Counted from the first letter of the stretch, positions 19,559 through 28,767 are shown. The stretch: 64,000 nt of DNA from Xanthomonas sp. 3793 (GCF_024806835.1 NZ_JANTYU010000001.1:1302001-1366000); one strand, 5' to 3'. Notes: generated from the letters alone by a model not told the origin. Program-made: numbers and translations.

Positions 19559-20182
19559 TCAGGTGAGCGACTGCGAAGGCAGCAACAACAGTGCGCATAG
19601 CACCAGCATGAATCCTGCGATCGCAGCATCCAGCAGACGCCACGCGCGCGGATCGCGAAAGGCCGGCTGCAGCAAACGCGCGCCATAGCCCAGACCAGAA
19701 AACCAGGCGATGCTGGCCAGGCACGCCCCCGAAGCGAATGCCCAGCGCAACTGGCCCGGGTAACGCGCGGCCAGACTGCCCAGCAGCAGCATCGTGTCCA
19801 GATAGACATGCGGGTTGAGAAAGGTAAATGCCAGGCACGTCAGCATGGCGCGTTGCCAACGCTGGGCGCCGCCTTGCGACGGTGCCAACCCGCTGGTGCC
19901 ACGCCAGGCCCTGCGTGCAGCCAACGCGCCATATGCCGCGAGAAATGCAGCTCCCGCATAGCGAAGTAGCTGCAGCAAGTCCGGCCACTGCGTCACCAGT
20001 ACGCCAATCCCGGCCACGCCCAGCACGATCAGCGCGATGTCGCCGAACGCGCAGATCGCCACCACCAGACCGACATGCTGGCGCTGCAGTCCCTGCCGCA
20101 GCACGAATGCGTTCTGCGCTCCGATTGCGATGATGAGACCTGCGCTGGCGATGAAACCAGCGATGACGGCTTGAAGGAACAC
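19559..20182 (-). CDS. argO: LysE/ArgO-type amino-acid exporter
   Basis: 207-residue inner-membrane protein with about six hydrophobic helices. It opens FLQAVIAGFIASAG and continues with the LysE signature IAIGAQNAFVLRQGLQRQHV; the second half has FTFLNPHVYLDTMLLLGS. This family exports arginine and/or lysine (and the toxic analogue canavanine). The GTG at 20182 is chosen because GGGAGG lies five bases upstream and the protein then starts like other LysE members. It is divergent from a LysR-type gene of the ArgP class, which normally activates it; two matched LysR boxes lie in the shared control region. Confidence 0.88.
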   Translation of the reverse strand: MFLQAVIAGFIASAGLIIAIGAQNAFVLRQGLQRQHVGLVVAICAFGDIALIVLGVAGIGVLVTQWPDLLQLLRYAGAAFLAAYGALAARRAWRGTSGLAPSQGGAQRWQRAMLTCLAFTFLNPHVYLDTMLLLGSLAARYPGQLRWAFASGACLASIAWFSGLGYGARLLQPAFRDPRAWRLLDAAIAGFMLVLCALLLLPSQSLT

Positions 20183-20229
20183 GAATACCTCCCGGATCAG
20201 TGGCGCCAATGCTGAGCGCTCCGCCGTAA

Positions 20230-20242
20230 TTAGGAAAACTAA
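20230..20242. promoter_or_regulatory. LysR-type T-N11-A box 1 (argO/argP)
   Basis: TTAGGAAAACTAA has TTAG and CTAA arms that are mutually inverted and fits the LysR consensus T-N11-A. It lies 48 bases from the argO start and 43 from argP. The same arms recur in box 2. Confidence 0.55.
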
Positions 20243-20258
20243 ATATTCTGTATGCTGC

Positions 20259-20271
20259 TTAGAACTTCTAA
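20259..20271. promoter_or_regulatory. LysR-type T-N11-A box 2 (argO/argP)
   Basis: TTAGAACTTCTAA is a nearly perfect 13-base palindrome (only the centre differs) with the same TTAG/CTAA arms as box 1. Centre-to-centre distance is 29 bases, roughly three helical turns, so both boxes face the same side of the DNA. It is close to the argP start, as expected for autoregulation. Confidence 0.55.
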
Positions 20272-20285
20272 TCCTGCCGAGCGCC

Positions 20286-21203
20286 ATGGATCTTCTGCAT
20301 CCGCAACTGGCTGCATTCGCTGCCGTTCTCGAGGAAGGCAGCTTCGATACCGCTGCGCAACGGCTGTCGGTGACGCCGTCGGCGATTTCGCAACGGGTCA
20401 AGGCGCTGGAAGACCGGCTCGGTCAGGTGCTGGTGATCCGGAAAGCCCCTTGCCGCCCCACTCCCGCCGGCGAGCGCCTGCTACGCAGGGTGAAGCCGAT
20501 GCAGGTGCTGGAATCCGAAGCGATCGCCGACTTCCTTCCCGGCGACAGCAGCGTTGGGCACCTACGTACCCTTTCCATCGCGGTCAACGACGATTCGCTG
20601 CAGACCTGGTTGCTGGCGGCGCTGTCTGCCTTGCATCAGGCACACGGGTTTCTCTTCGATGTGCAGATGGACGACCAGGACCATACTCTTGAGTTACTGC
20701 GTGCGGGCAGCGTGCTGGGCGCAGTCACCTCAGAGCGCAAGCCGTTGCAGGGCTGCAATGTGCATGCGCTGGGCGTGATGCGTTATCACGCCATCGCGTC
20801 GGCTGCCTTTGTCCAGACGCACTTCAAGGACGGCTTCACTGCCGCTTCGCTGGGCCACGCGCCCATGCTGGTATTCAATCGCAAGGACGCGCTGCAGGCG
20901 CGTTTCGTCAAACGCATTACCCGCACGCAACTGGCTCCACCGACACATTACCTGCCCACCTCGACCGGTTTCGTCGAAGCTGCTGCGCGCGGACTCGGAT
21001 GGTGTCTGGCGCCGGAGTCGATGGTGACGCCAGCCGCTCGCAGCAAGCAGGTCGTCATCGTCGACCCAACCCGCTGGCTCGATGTTCCGTTGTACTGGCA
21101 ATACGCCGCAGTGGGCTCGAGCGCTCTGCAGCAACTCAGTCAGGCGCTACGCGAGGCAGCCGCGACGAGTTTGCGTGGAGGCAGAAGCTTCGCAGCGGCA
21201 TGA
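20286..21203 (+). CDS. argP: LysR-family activator ArgP
   Basis: 305 residues. The N-terminal winged helix-turn-helix (about 5-62, ALEEGSFDTAAQRLSVTPSA in paraphrase: helix containing AAQRLSVTPSAISQRVKALE) is followed by the substrate-binding domain. The wording MDLLHPQLAAFAAVLEEGSF and the length match ArgP/IciA rather than generic LysR proteins. In E. coli, ArgP binds arginine or lysine and controls argO. Divergent placement from argO supports the same role here. The ATG at 20286 is well placed relative to box 2. Confidence 0.9.
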   Translation: MDLLHPQLAAFAAVLEEGSFDTAAQRLSVTPSAISQRVKALEDRLGQVLVIRKAPCRPTPAGERLLRRVKPMQVLESEAIADFLPGDSSVGHLRTLSIAVNDDSLQTWLLAALSALHQAHGFLFDVQMDDQDHTLELLRAGSVLGAVTSERKPLQGCNVHALGVMRYHAIASAAFVQTHFKDGFTAASLGHAPMLVFNRKDALQARFVKRITRTQLAPPTHYLPTSTGFVEAAARGLGWCLAPESMVTPAARSKQVVIVDPTRWLDVPLYWQYAAVGSSALQQLSQALREAAATSLRGGRSFAAA

Positions 21204-22019
21204 GCATGCGCCGTGCACGAGGTATTGAAGTCGGCCGACACGCTTCAGTGGCCTCCGGTCCGAAATCCGGCCAGCCTGTACTCGCTCGTTGCAGCAACGC
21301 AATGCGTTTCGATGACCCCACGAATGAAGAGACTTGTGCAAACCCCGCCCCTGCCGGCGCTTCTGTGCAGGTCAGCACTGCACCGCCCTCACGAAGATAT
21401 GGGCGTGTTGCGCGCATCAAGAGCTCCTGCAACCGGAAACGACACTGTCCCGCCAGGATCGGACGTCCATTGCGGCCAGATCTGAAACACCCGCGTGTCT
21501 AAACGCCCAGCGTGGCTTGTGGCAACGCCTCTTCGATACGCGACCTTGCTGTGTCGTCCTGATATTCGGCCATTGCGGTTATGTTCCTGACCCGCATCGC
21601 ACCCTCACCGATTGCCGTGAATCGCGCGACCACGGCGACATCCGGATGCGGGCACCCCAGGCTGGCGTCCCTTCCGCGTTGTATCGCGCCTGATGGTTCA
21701 GGCAGACATCTCCATGGCTACGAAGTGGCATCGACCAAGGCGGTACATCGACGCCGCCGCGCTAGACAGTGAACGCGCCTGGATCTGGCGCGACCGACCT
21801 CGCCTGCGCCAGTAATCGATGCGTTCAAACGGCCTGGCCGACTCGCGCTTGAACCGCGGAAAGCCGCGGCTTCCGATGCCGCCGCCCTCCCCGCGCTGAA
21901 TGCTGGAACAACCGATTCGATTCGCAACCACACGGTCACCTCGGCGTCTTATCCGCACCGTAGCTTGCCGCCGAAAGTTGCCAACTCCCTACAGTCCACC
22001 ACTCGAATCGGACCAGACC
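21204..22019. other. 0.8-kb region without a supported gene
   Basis: Between argP and the next small secreted-protein gene. Open frames on both strands are short and lack starts with ribosome binding sites or recognisable domains. The final 60 bases before 22020 presumably contain the promoter for that gene. No repeats or insertion-sequence ends are obvious. Confidence 0.45.
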
Positions 22020-22319
22020 ATGTCTTCCTCATCGCGCAAGATCCCTCTCGTGGTTTTCGGAATCATCGTTTCCTCCACCTTGATCACCACTGCCTCCGCA
22101 AAGTCGCTGCATGTCGTCTCCCGCACCGAGCAGATGACATCGTTCACCCACACCGGACCGAGCAGGACCGAGGTGTTCAATCAGCAATGGGCCGACGGTG
22201 CGGCGCAATGCCGCGACGCGTTTCCGCAAACCACCTCGGTGCAGCTCGGTCAGGTCAATACCCGCGCGATCAACGCAAAGACCTTCAAGGTCACCGGCAA
22301 GTGGATCTGCAGGGGCTGA
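22020..22319 (+). CDS. small exported hypothetical protein
   Basis: 99 residues: a signal peptide (KIPLVVFGIIVSSTLITTASA) followed by a mature part of about 70 residues with two cysteines (AAQCRDAFPQ and KWICRG at the very end) likely to form a disulphide. The pattern WADGAAQCRDAFPQTTSVQLGQ looks like a real folded domain. It is probably periplasmic. No family recognised. A hairpin 40 bases downstream may end its transcript. Confidence 0.65.
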   Translation: MSSSSRKIPLVVFGIIVSSTLITTASAKSLHVVSRTEQMTSFTHTGPSRTEVFNQQWADGAAQCRDAFPQTTSVQLGQVNTRAINAKTFKVTGKWICRG

Positions 22320-22359
22320 TCATTGCTGCGGGCAGGGCGGCCCTCACACGGGCATAGGC

Positions 22360-22385
22360 AGCCCATCGCCAAGGGGCGATGGGCT
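22360..22385 (+). terminator. hairpin after the small exported protein gene
   Basis: An 11-base perfect stem AGCCCATCGCC / GGCGATGGGCT with an AAGG loop. No T-run follows, so a transcript-end structure is inferred from position and stability only. The 285 bases from here to the tRNA terminator hold no supported gene. Confidence 0.45.
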
Positions 22386-22623
22386 CCGGCTACGGCAGCG
22401 ACTTGTCAATCTCGGTGCCGCCACAGGCGTGCTCTGTCAAAGGCGCAACGCCAGCGCATCGACAGCAGCCGTCGAGTTGCGCAAGCGCGCGCATCGTTGA
22501 ACAGGCACCCGAGTGCATCGGCATCGCGTCCTGCCGGCACTCCAGATCGTCCAGCACCACGCGCCCATCGAGCGCATTAGTCGAGTCAACAACGGCGAAG
22601 GCCCCGGCAATTTCCGAGCGCAC

Positions 22624-22644
22624 AAAAAAGGCGCCATCGGCGCC
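22624..22644 (-). terminator. intrinsic terminator of the tRNA-Lys transcript
   Basis: Read on the minus strand, GGCGCC-GAT-GGCGCC is followed directly by TTTTTT, 27 bases past the tRNA 3' end. A textbook short intrinsic terminator, probably closing the tol-pal/que/tRNA transcript or the tRNA alone. Confidence 0.8.
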
Positions 22645-22670
22645 ATCTCCATCTGACCTGCTGAATTAAG

Positions 22671-22746
22671 TGGTGGGCCGTGATGGATTCGAACCATCGA
22701 CCAAAAGATTAAAAGTCTTCTGCTCTACCGACTGAGCTAACGGCCC
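22671..22746 (-). tRNA. tRNA-Lys (UUU anticodon)
   Basis: The minus strand folds as a standard tRNA: acceptor stem GGGCCGU pairing with ACGGCCC, D-loop AGCUCAGUCGGUAGAGC, anticodon loop CUUUUAA with anticodon UUU, T-arm with GGUUCGAAUCC, and an encoded ACCA 3' end. Total 76 bases including CCA. It is 47 bases downstream of queC and followed by an intrinsic terminator. Confidence 0.97.
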
Positions 22747-22793
22747 ACTGACCCGACTGCGCGTCGGGGTCCGCATTCTACCCTACACAGGCG

Positions 22794-23468
22794 TCAAGAC
22801 GAAATCGTGTAATGCGTGGGGTCCTGAACGCCGGCATCGGCGAAGCCAGCGGCGCGCAGCCGGCAGGCGTCGCAATGGCCGCAGGCGCGGCCGGCGGCGT
22901 CGGCGCGGTAGCAGGACACGGTCAGGCCGAAGTCCACGCCCAGGCGCACGCCTTCGCGCACGATGTCGGCCTTGCTGAGGAACTGCAGCGGCGCGTGCAC
23001 GCGCAGCCCGGCGCCCTCCACGCCAGCCTTGGTGGCGAGGTTGGCCAGCACTTCGAAGGCGCGTACGAACTCGGGGCGGCAGTCGGGATAGCCGGAGTAA
23101 TCCACCGCATTGACGCCGCAGAACAGGTCGTTGGCGCCGACCACTTCGGCCCAGCCCAGCGCTAGCGACAGCATGATGGTGTTGCGGGCCGGTACATAGG
23201 TGACCGGGATGCCATCGCCGCCTGCGTCCGGCACCTCGATGTCGTCGGTGAGCGCCGAGCCGCCGATGCTGCGCAAATCCACGTCGACCACCTTGTGCGC
23301 GACCACGCCCTGCGCTGCGGCAACGCGTGCGGCGGCATCCAGCTCGGAGGTATGACGTTGACCGTAGCGCACGCTCAGCGCGTACACGGCAAAGCCCTGC
23401 TCCTGCGCGAGCGCAATGACGGCGGCGGAGTCCATGCCTCCGGACAACAGAACGACAGCTTTTTTCAT
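22794..23468 (-). CDS. queC: 7-cyano-7-deazaguanine (preQ0) synthase QueC
   Basis: ATP-dependent conversion of 7-carboxy-7-deazaguanine to preQ0, a step in queuosine synthesis. 224 residues with the PP-loop SGGMDS at 9-14 and a C-terminal zinc-binding cluster: [18 protein letters not shown] supplies four cysteines. The length is typical. It follows queE by 118 bases on the same strand, at the end of the tol-pal cluster. Confidence 0.96.
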   Translation of the reverse strand: MKKAVVLLSGGMDSAAVIALAQEQGFAVYALSVRYGQRHTSELDAAARVAAAQGVVAHKVVDVDLRSIGGSALTDDIEVPDAGGDGIPVTYVPARNTIMLSLALGWAEVVGANDLFCGVNAVDYSGYPDCRPEFVRAFEVLANLATKAGVEGAGLRVHAPLQFLSKADIVREGVRLGVDFGLTVSCYRADAAGRACGHCDACRLRAAGFADAGVQDPTHYTISS

Positions 23469-23586
23469 TTCAGAAAGGCATCGACAACATCAAGACGCAA
23501 AGGCTAGCAGGGTCGGCGCCAGGCCGCGACGGCGCCGTCCATTCGGCATGCACATCGGCACGCGAGGTGCCGGCTGTTTGCCGCCC

Positions 23587-24270
23587 TTAGCGGCCCGGCT
23601 CGTCGTCCCAGAGGATCTTGTGCAGCTGCATCTGAAAGCGCACCGGCAGGCGATCGGCGACGATCCAGTCGGCCAGCTCCCGAGGCGTGATCTCGCCCTT
23701 GCTGGGCGAAAACCACACCGTGCAACGACGCTCGAGCGCATGCGTCGCGACGATGGCGCGCGACCACTCGTAATCTGCGCGGCTGCAGATCACGAACTTG
23801 ATCTGGTCGCGTGCGGTCAGCAATGCCAGGTTGTCCCAGCGGTTACGCTGTGCTTCGCCGGAGGCGGGGGTCTTGATGTCGACCACACGCGAGACGCGCG
23901 CATCGACCTCGGAGACATCCAGTGCGCCGGAGGTTTCCAGCGAGACATCGAAGCCGGCATCGCAGAGCTTCTGCAGCAGTACCAGGCAGCGCTTTTGCGC
24001 CAGCGGCTCACCGCCGGTCACGCAGACGTGCCGCACGCCATGGCTGGTGACTTCGGCCACGATCGCGTCGATGTCATGCCACTGGCCGCCATGGAAGGCG
24101 TAGGCGGTGTCGCAGTAGGTGCACCGCAACGGGCAGCCGGTCAGGCGCACGAACACGGTGGGCCAGCCAGCCGCCTCGGCTTCGCCTTGCAGGGACAGGA
24201 AAATTTCGGTGATCTTCAATCGCGGCAATGGCGACTGGACGATCTCGCTGGGGACGGCGGCGGCGTTCAT
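23587..24270 (-). CDS. queE: 7-carboxy-7-deazaguanine synthase QueE
   Basis: Radical SAM enzyme making 7-carboxy-7-deazaguanine (CDG) from carboxytetrahydropterin. 227 residues from the ATG at 24270; a TTG two codons upstream is the only alternative. The early FLSLQGE motif is typical of QueE. The cluster-binding motif is CPLRCTYC (CX3CX2C), followed by the GGEPL segment that binds SAM. It lies between cpoB and queC, the order seen in other gammaproteobacteria in which the que genes ride with tol-pal. Confidence 0.95.
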   Translation of the reverse strand: MNAAAVPSEIVQSPLPRLKITEIFLSLQGEAEAAGWPTVFVRLTGCPLRCTYCDTAYAFHGGQWHDIDAIVAEVTSHGVRHVCVTGGEPLAQKRCLVLLQKLCDAGFDVSLETSGALDVSEVDARVSRVVDIKTPASGEAQRNRWDNLALLTARDQIKFVICSRADYEWSRAIVATHALERRCTVWFSPSKGEITPRELADWIVADRLPVRFQMQLHKILWDDEPGR

Positions 24271-24312
24271 GGGCAAAGTATGCGCCGCGCCAACGGGCGG
24301 CGGCGCGCGGGC

Positions 24313-25131
24313 TCAGCGCAGTTGCTGGCCTAGGCGGATGGACTGCAAGCGTTCCTGGGCCACACGTGCTGCATCGGAGCCGGGATACTGCGAGACGACC
24401 TGCTGCAAGGTTTGCTGGGCTTCGTTGTTCTTGCCTTCGCCGTACTGCGACAGGCCGAGCTTCAACAGACCGCCAGCGGCCTTGTCATGCGTGGGATAGC
24501 GGCTGACGAGATCGCGGAACTGCGCCTCGGCAAGCTGGAAATTGCGTGTGGCGTAATAACTCTCACCCAGCCAATACAGCGCATTGGGGGTGTAGACACC
24601 ATTGGGATAGAGCTCGAGAAAGCTCAGGAACAGCTGCGACGCGTCGTCGTACTTGCCGTTCTTCAATGCATCGAACGCGACGTTGTAGGCGGTGCGCTCA
24701 TCGTTGCTGATGGCCAGCGTACCTGCATCACCGTGCACGGACGGCGGCTTCTCGGAAGTGGCCGCCGCTGCAGGCCGCACGGCCGGAGCCGGGGCTGGGG
24801 TGACGCTGCCGGTGGCAGAAGGCAGTGGAGGCGTTGCGCCACCTGCACCTTCCAGCCGGTTCAGACGTCCGTCCAGGTCCAGATACTGGTCCTTGGACTG
24901 TTGCTTGAGTTGCTCGTTGTCGTGCTGCAGCTGTTCGACGGTCGCACGCAATGCCTGCAGGTCCGAACGCGCCTGCTGCAGCTGATTGAGGAGATCGTTG
25001 TTGGCCTGACTGTTAGCCTGCTGCTGCTCGAGCACCGCCACACGATCAGCGAGACTGGCTCGCTGGGCGTATGCCGGCGCGGCGACCACAAGGGCCGCCG
25101 CGACGAACAGAGATGTCACTCGAAAGCGCAT
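24313..25131 (-). CDS. cpoB: cell division coordinator CpoB (YbgF)
   Basis: Periplasmic Tol-Pal accessory protein of 272 residues that links outer-membrane constriction with septal peptidoglycan synthesis. It has a signal peptide (VAAALVVAAPAYAQ), an N-terminal coiled coil (about 28-85, rich in QQ and heptad leucines) responsible for trimerisation, a Pro/Ala linker, and TPR repeats from about residue 145 (YNVAFDALKNGKYDDASQLF, then YWLGESYYATRNFQLAEAQF, then LKLGLSQYGEGKNNEAQQTL). It follows pal by only six bases, so they are co-transcribed. Confidence 0.94.
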   Translation of the reverse strand: MRFRVTSLFVAAALVVAAPAYAQRASLADRVAVLEQQQANSQANNDLLNQLQQARSDLQALRATVEQLQHDNEQLKQQSKDQYLDLDGRLNRLEGAGGATPPLPSATGSVTPAPAPAVRPAAAATSEKPPSVHGDAGTLAISNDERTAYNVAFDALKNGKYDDASQLFLSFLELYPNGVYTPNALYWLGESYYATRNFQLAEAQFRDLVSRYPTHDKAAGGLLKLGLSQYGEGKNNEAQQTLQQVVSQYPGSDAARVAQERLQSIRLGQQLR

Positions 25132-25137
25132 CGTTTC

Positions 25138-25656
25138 TTACTGAGCCGTGTACACGATTTCGACGCGGCGGTTCTGCGACCAGCAGCTTTCGCTGGTTTC
25201 GGTGCAGACCGGACGCTCTTCACCGTAGCTGACGACGGTCAGCTGGCTGGCCGAACCACCGGCAGCCTGCAGCGACGACGACACAGCGTTGCCGCGGCGC
25301 TCGCCCAGGCCCATGTTGTACTCGCGCGAACCGCGCTCGTCAGCATTGCCCTGCAGGGTGATGCGCGAGGAAGGACGGTCGCGCAGGTACTTGGCGTGGC
25401 ACGCCATGATGGCCTGGAATTCCGGCTTCAGGGAGTCCTGGTCCAGATCGAAGTAGACCACGCGCTGGCGCAGGCAGGCATCGGTATCCAGGTCGCCCGG
25501 GCCGTACAGGCCGGAGGTGGACGGGCCGGTGGGAACGGAGGAACCGGCGGTGGTATCGGTTGCGGGAGGCGGAGTTTCCTTCACCTTCTTCGAGCAACCA
25601 GCCAGCACGGCAACGGACAGCAGGGAGACAAGCAAGACGCGGGTGGACTTGTTCAT
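25138..25656 (-). CDS. pal: peptidoglycan-associated lipoprotein Pal
   Basis: Outer-membrane lipoprotein of 172 residues anchoring the envelope to peptidoglycan and binding TolB. The lipobox is LAGC within SLLSVAVLAGCSKK. A Thr/Pro-rich linker follows, then an OmpA-like domain with the peptidoglycan-binding motif (GNADERGSREYNMGLGERR) and NRRVEI at the end. The ATG at 25656 starts the lipoprotein signal; the in-frame start nine codons earlier would bury it. Confidence 0.95.
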   Translation of the reverse strand: MNKSTRVLLVSLLSVAVLAGCSKKVKETPPPATDTTAGSSVPTGPSTSGLYGPGDLDTDACLRQRVVYFDLDQDSLKPEFQAIMACHAKYLRDRPSSRITLQGNADERGSREYNMGLGERRGNAVSSSLQAAGGSASQLTVVSYGEERPVCTETSESCWSQNRRVEIVYTAQ

Positions 25657-25713
25657 GGGATACCTATGGAGGCTCTGGGCCAATGAGTGGTTTAACGCAG
25701 CGAAATATTAACA

Positions 25714-27033
25714 TTAATGCGCGGTTCGGTAAGGCCCCCAAGCGGGTTCTCTCACATCACCATCGGCCAGAACCAGACGCTGGCGGACCCGAGCGTCGGC
25801 GGATACGGCGTAAAGCACACCCCGGCCACCCTCACGTGCGGCGTACAACACCATGCTGGCGTTGGGCGCGAAGCTCGGCGATTCGTCCAGCGAACCCGGC
25901 GACAGCGTGCTCCAGCTAGGCGAACCCAGGCTGCGATCCATCATCGCAATGCGGTAGCTGTTGCCGCTGCCCTGCGCAACAGCAATCTTCTTGCCGTCGA
26001 ACGAGACACTGGCGGTCGCGTTGTAATTGCCCTGAAAGGTCACCCGGTTGGCGCTGCCGCCGCTGGCAGCCACCTGGTAGATCTGCGGACGGCCGCCACG
26101 ATCGGAGGTGAAATAGATGCTGCCGCCATCCGGCGCCCAGGTCGGCTCGGTGTCGATGCCGAAGTGGTTGGTCAACTGGGTCAGCTGCTTGCTGCCCAGG
26201 TCCATCACGTAGATCTCGGGGTTGCCGCTGCGCGACAGCGCCAGGGCAAGCCGGCGACCGTCCGGCGAGAACGACGGTGCACCGTTGATGCCGCGGAAGC
26301 TGGACACCAGCTCACGTGCGCCGGTGGCGATGTCCTGCAGGTAGATCGATGAATTGCCGCGCTCGAAGCTCACATAGGCCAGCTTCTTGCCGTCCGGGCT
26401 CCAGTTCGGCGACAGCAAGGGCTCGGCCGAGCGCACGATGGTCTGCGGGTTGTAGCCGTCCGAATCGGCGACCATCAGCGCATAACGCATCGCGCCGCCC
26501 TTGCCGCTGGCGGTCACGTAGGCGATCCGGGTCCAGAACGCGCCACGCACGCCGGTGATCTTTTCGTAGATCGCATCGGCCATCTGGTGCGAGACGTCGC
26601 GCATCGCATTGGCGCGCGCGGTCATCGCCAGACCGAGCATGCGCTCGCCCTTGGCCACGTCGAACAATTCGTACTCGACGCGGTACGCGCCCTCGCCCGC
26701 ATCCATCACGCGGCCGACGACGATGTAGTTCTGCTTGAGGGTGCGCCAGGTCTGGAACTGCACCTCCGTGCCGCGGGTCGGCTTTTCGACGATCTGCGCA
26801 ACTGGCAACGTGCGGAATTGCCCGGAGCGATCCAGGTCGGCACCGACGACGGCCGACACATCCGTCTGCGGCGCGGTGCCCGAGCCTTGGTAGGGCATGG
26901 GGACAACGGTGATCGGCGTCGCCGAGGCGCTACCGCCCACGATGTCGATGGTGAGCCCTTGCTGTTGCGCGAGTGCGCTCAGCGGCAACAACAGGGCGGT
27001 CAGGGCAGCTAGCCAACGCAGCGGTTTTTTCAT
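25714..27033 (-). CDS. tolB: Tol-Pal system beta-propeller protein TolB
   Basis: Periplasmic protein of 439 residues that shuttles between Pal and TolA. Signal peptide at 1-22 (LAALTALLLPLSALAQQ), TolB N-terminal domain to about 165, then six-bladed beta-propeller repeats each containing SPDG or a variant (NWSPDGKKLAYVS, SFSPDGRRLALAL, TWAPDGGSIYFTSD). The ATG at 27033 is preferred over an upstream in-frame start because it begins the signal peptide. Gap to tolA is 263 bases, larger than in E. coli, so a separate promoter is possible. Confidence 0.95.
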   Translation of the reverse strand: MKKPLRWLAALTALLLPLSALAQQQGLTIDIVGGSASATPITVVPMPYQGSGTAPQTDVSAVVGADLDRSGQFRTLPVAQIVEKPTRGTEVQFQTWRTLKQNYIVVGRVMDAGEGAYRVEYELFDVAKGERMLGLAMTARANAMRDVSHQMADAIYEKITGVRGAFWTRIAYVTASGKGGAMRYALMVADSDGYNPQTIVRSAEPLLSPNWSPDGKKLAYVSFERGNSSIYLQDIATGARELVSSFRGINGAPSFSPDGRRLALALSRSGNPEIYVMDLGSKQLTQLTNHFGIDTEPTWAPDGGSIYFTSDRGGRPQIYQVAASGGSANRVTFQGNYNATASVSFDGKKIAVAQGSGNSYRIAMMDRSLGSPSWSTLSPGSLDESPSFAPNASMVLYAAREGGRGVLYAVSADARVRQRLVLADGDVREPAWGPYRTAH

Positions 27034-27296
27034 GGACGGCTCGGATCGGGCAGGAAAAGTGTGCAAGGGATACCAATCAGCGAGTGAACATACTCGCAAT
27101 CATGAACGAGACAACGTGAAAATGGGGCGAGCGGTCGAGCGGCCGGGCAACTCGGCCAGGCCCGGAGCCGGTCGGGCGCTGCCCTGCCGCAATCGAAGCC
27201 GGCATGGGGAGAGAGCGCATCGCCCGATTGTCATCGGACGCATCGCCCGCCCCGCTGCAGCGCTCGCACGCTGCCGCAGCGCAATCCATCACCGCA

Positions 27297-28328
27297 CTAC
27301 TGATCCTGCGCAGTGAACACGAAGGTCAGATTGCGCTGGAACACCGACTCGAAGCCGCGATACGGCAATGGCTGTGCGCTCAACACCGCAGCCTCGATCG
27401 AACGCTGGCCGGCCTCGTCGTACGGGCAACCCGGCGCGACCTTGGCCTCCATCACGCTGCCACCGGGCAGCTGACGGATGTTGATGGTGCACTTCTGCCC
27501 CGGCGGCACCGATGGCGGGCGCACCCACTGCGCCAGCACCTTTTGCTGGATCGCGGCGGCGTACTTGGCCGACAGGTCGGTACTGGTGCCGCCCTGGCCT
27601 GCCGTGGGCTGCGCGCTGGTCGCCGCAGCGGCAGAGGCCTGCTGGGCGCGTGCGGCGGCGACCTGGCGCAGCTTCTGTTCGGCCAGCGCGGCTTCCTTGG
27701 TGGCCTGTTCGCGCTGCCGGCGGATATCGGCGATCTTCTTCTGGCGCTCGGCGTCTGCAGCCTGCTCGGCAGCAGCCTGCTTCTTCTTGGCGTCTGCTTC
27801 TTCCTGCTGCTTGGCCAGGCGCAGCTTCTGCTCGGCCTCTTCCTGGCGCTTGCGCTCGGTCAGGTCGATCTGCTCCTGGCGACGCTTGGCTTCCTGTTCC
27901 GCCTTGGCCTTTTCAGCGGAAATGGCCAATGCATCGACCTTGTCCTGGTCGACCTTGTCCGGCTGGGCCACGCGCTCCTGCGCCTGCGCCTGCTGCGGGG
28001 TGGGCGCATCCTGCGGGTGCGGCTCGGGAATCGGCTGCGGTGGCGGCACGCTGTCTTCCGGGGCGGGCTCGGGCAACGGTGCCGGCGGCGCTTCCACCGG
28101 GGTGGCCTTCAGCGCCTGACGGGCGACACGCGCCTCGGCGGCGGAGACGTCCAGCGAGGCTTCCATGCTCGGGTCGCCCGCGGCCGGTTCGACCGAGCGT
28201 TCGGGCGACCACAGCCAGCCGGCAATGAACACCAGCGCGACCAGAATATGCACGACCAAGGCCAGCATGACCGGTCGCAGCCAGCCATCCTCGCGCGCGC
28301 CCTGGGTGGGGAGTGCGTCAGCGTGCAT
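27297..28328 (-). CDS. tolA: TolA, inner-membrane spanning Tol component
   Basis: 343 residues. A short cytoplasmic N-terminus and a single transmembrane helix (LALVVHILVALVFIAGWLW, about 21-39) are followed by a Pro-rich segment, a long Ala/Glu/Lys/Gln coiled-coil rod (about 130-245), and a C-terminal globular domain (KYAAAIQQKVLAQWVRPPS onward) that contacts Pal and TolB. The start overlaps the end of tolR by 11 bases, so translation is coupled. Confidence 0.94.
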   Translation of the reverse strand: MHADALPTQGAREDGWLRPVMLALVVHILVALVFIAGWLWSPERSVEPAAGDPSMEASLDVSAAEARVARQALKATPVEAPPAPLPEPAPEDSVPPPQPIPEPHPQDAPTPQQAQAQERVAQPDKVDQDKVDALAISAEKAKAEQEAKRRQEQIDLTERKRQEEAEQKLRLAKQQEEADAKKKQAAAEQAADAERQKKIADIRRQREQATKEAALAEQKLRQVAAARAQQASAAAATSAQPTAGQGGTSTDLSAKYAAAIQQKVLAQWVRPPSVPPGQKCTINIRQLPGGSVMEAKVAPGCPYDEAGQRSIEAAVLSAQPLPYRGFESVFQRNLTFVFTAQDQ

Positions 28329-28767
28329 CGCTGCCTGCGGTGCCGCCGGAGTCGGAGATCAGGCCGACCTTCTCGACCTTGGCCTGCTTGAGCACGTCGA
28401 TGGCATCCATGATCTTTTGATACGGCGCGGCGCGATCGCCGGCCACGACCACGCGCGCATCCTTGTCCTGCGCCACGATGGCAGCCAGCTGCGCCTGCAA
28501 CGCATTGACGTCCATGGCCTGCGGCTTGCCCTTTGGCAGCTGCAAGGCCAGTTGGCCATCGGCCGCGACCACCACCACGATCGGGTCCTGCTTGCTCTCC
28601 AGCGCCTTGGCGCGCGAGCTCGGCAGACTGACGTCGGTGCTCAGGGTCAACAGCGGCGCGGTCACCATGAAGATGATCAGCAGCACCAGCATCACGTCGA
28701 TGTACGGCACGACGTTGATGTCGGATTTGAGCTTGCGCTTCTTGCGGCGGGAAATACCGGAGATCAT
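28318..28767 (-). CDS. tolR: TolR, ExbD-family proton-channel partner
   Basis: 149 residues. The ExbD/TolR transmembrane helix carries the proton-relay aspartate in VVPYIDVMLVLLIIFMV (about 20-36). The periplasmic domain follows (LPKGKPQAMDVNALQAQLAA... AGDRAAPYQKIMDAID). It works with TolQ to energise TolA. A 157-base gap separates it from tolQ, longer than usual and containing small GC-rich inverted repeats, but both are clearly in one transcription direction. Confidence 0.95.
   Translation of the reverse strand: MISGISRRKKRKLKSDINVVPYIDVMLVLLIIFMVTAPLLTLSTDVSLPSSRAKALESKQDPIVVVVAADGQLALQLPKGKPQAMDVNALQAQLAAIVAQDKDARVVVAGDRAAPYQKIMDAIDVLKQAKVEKVGLISDSGGTAGSDAR

Noticed and set aside
22390-22623. 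A 77-codon minus-strand frame after the tRNA-Lys
   Set aside because: It starts inside the tRNA terminator with a GTG and no ribosome binding site, and no family is recognisable.
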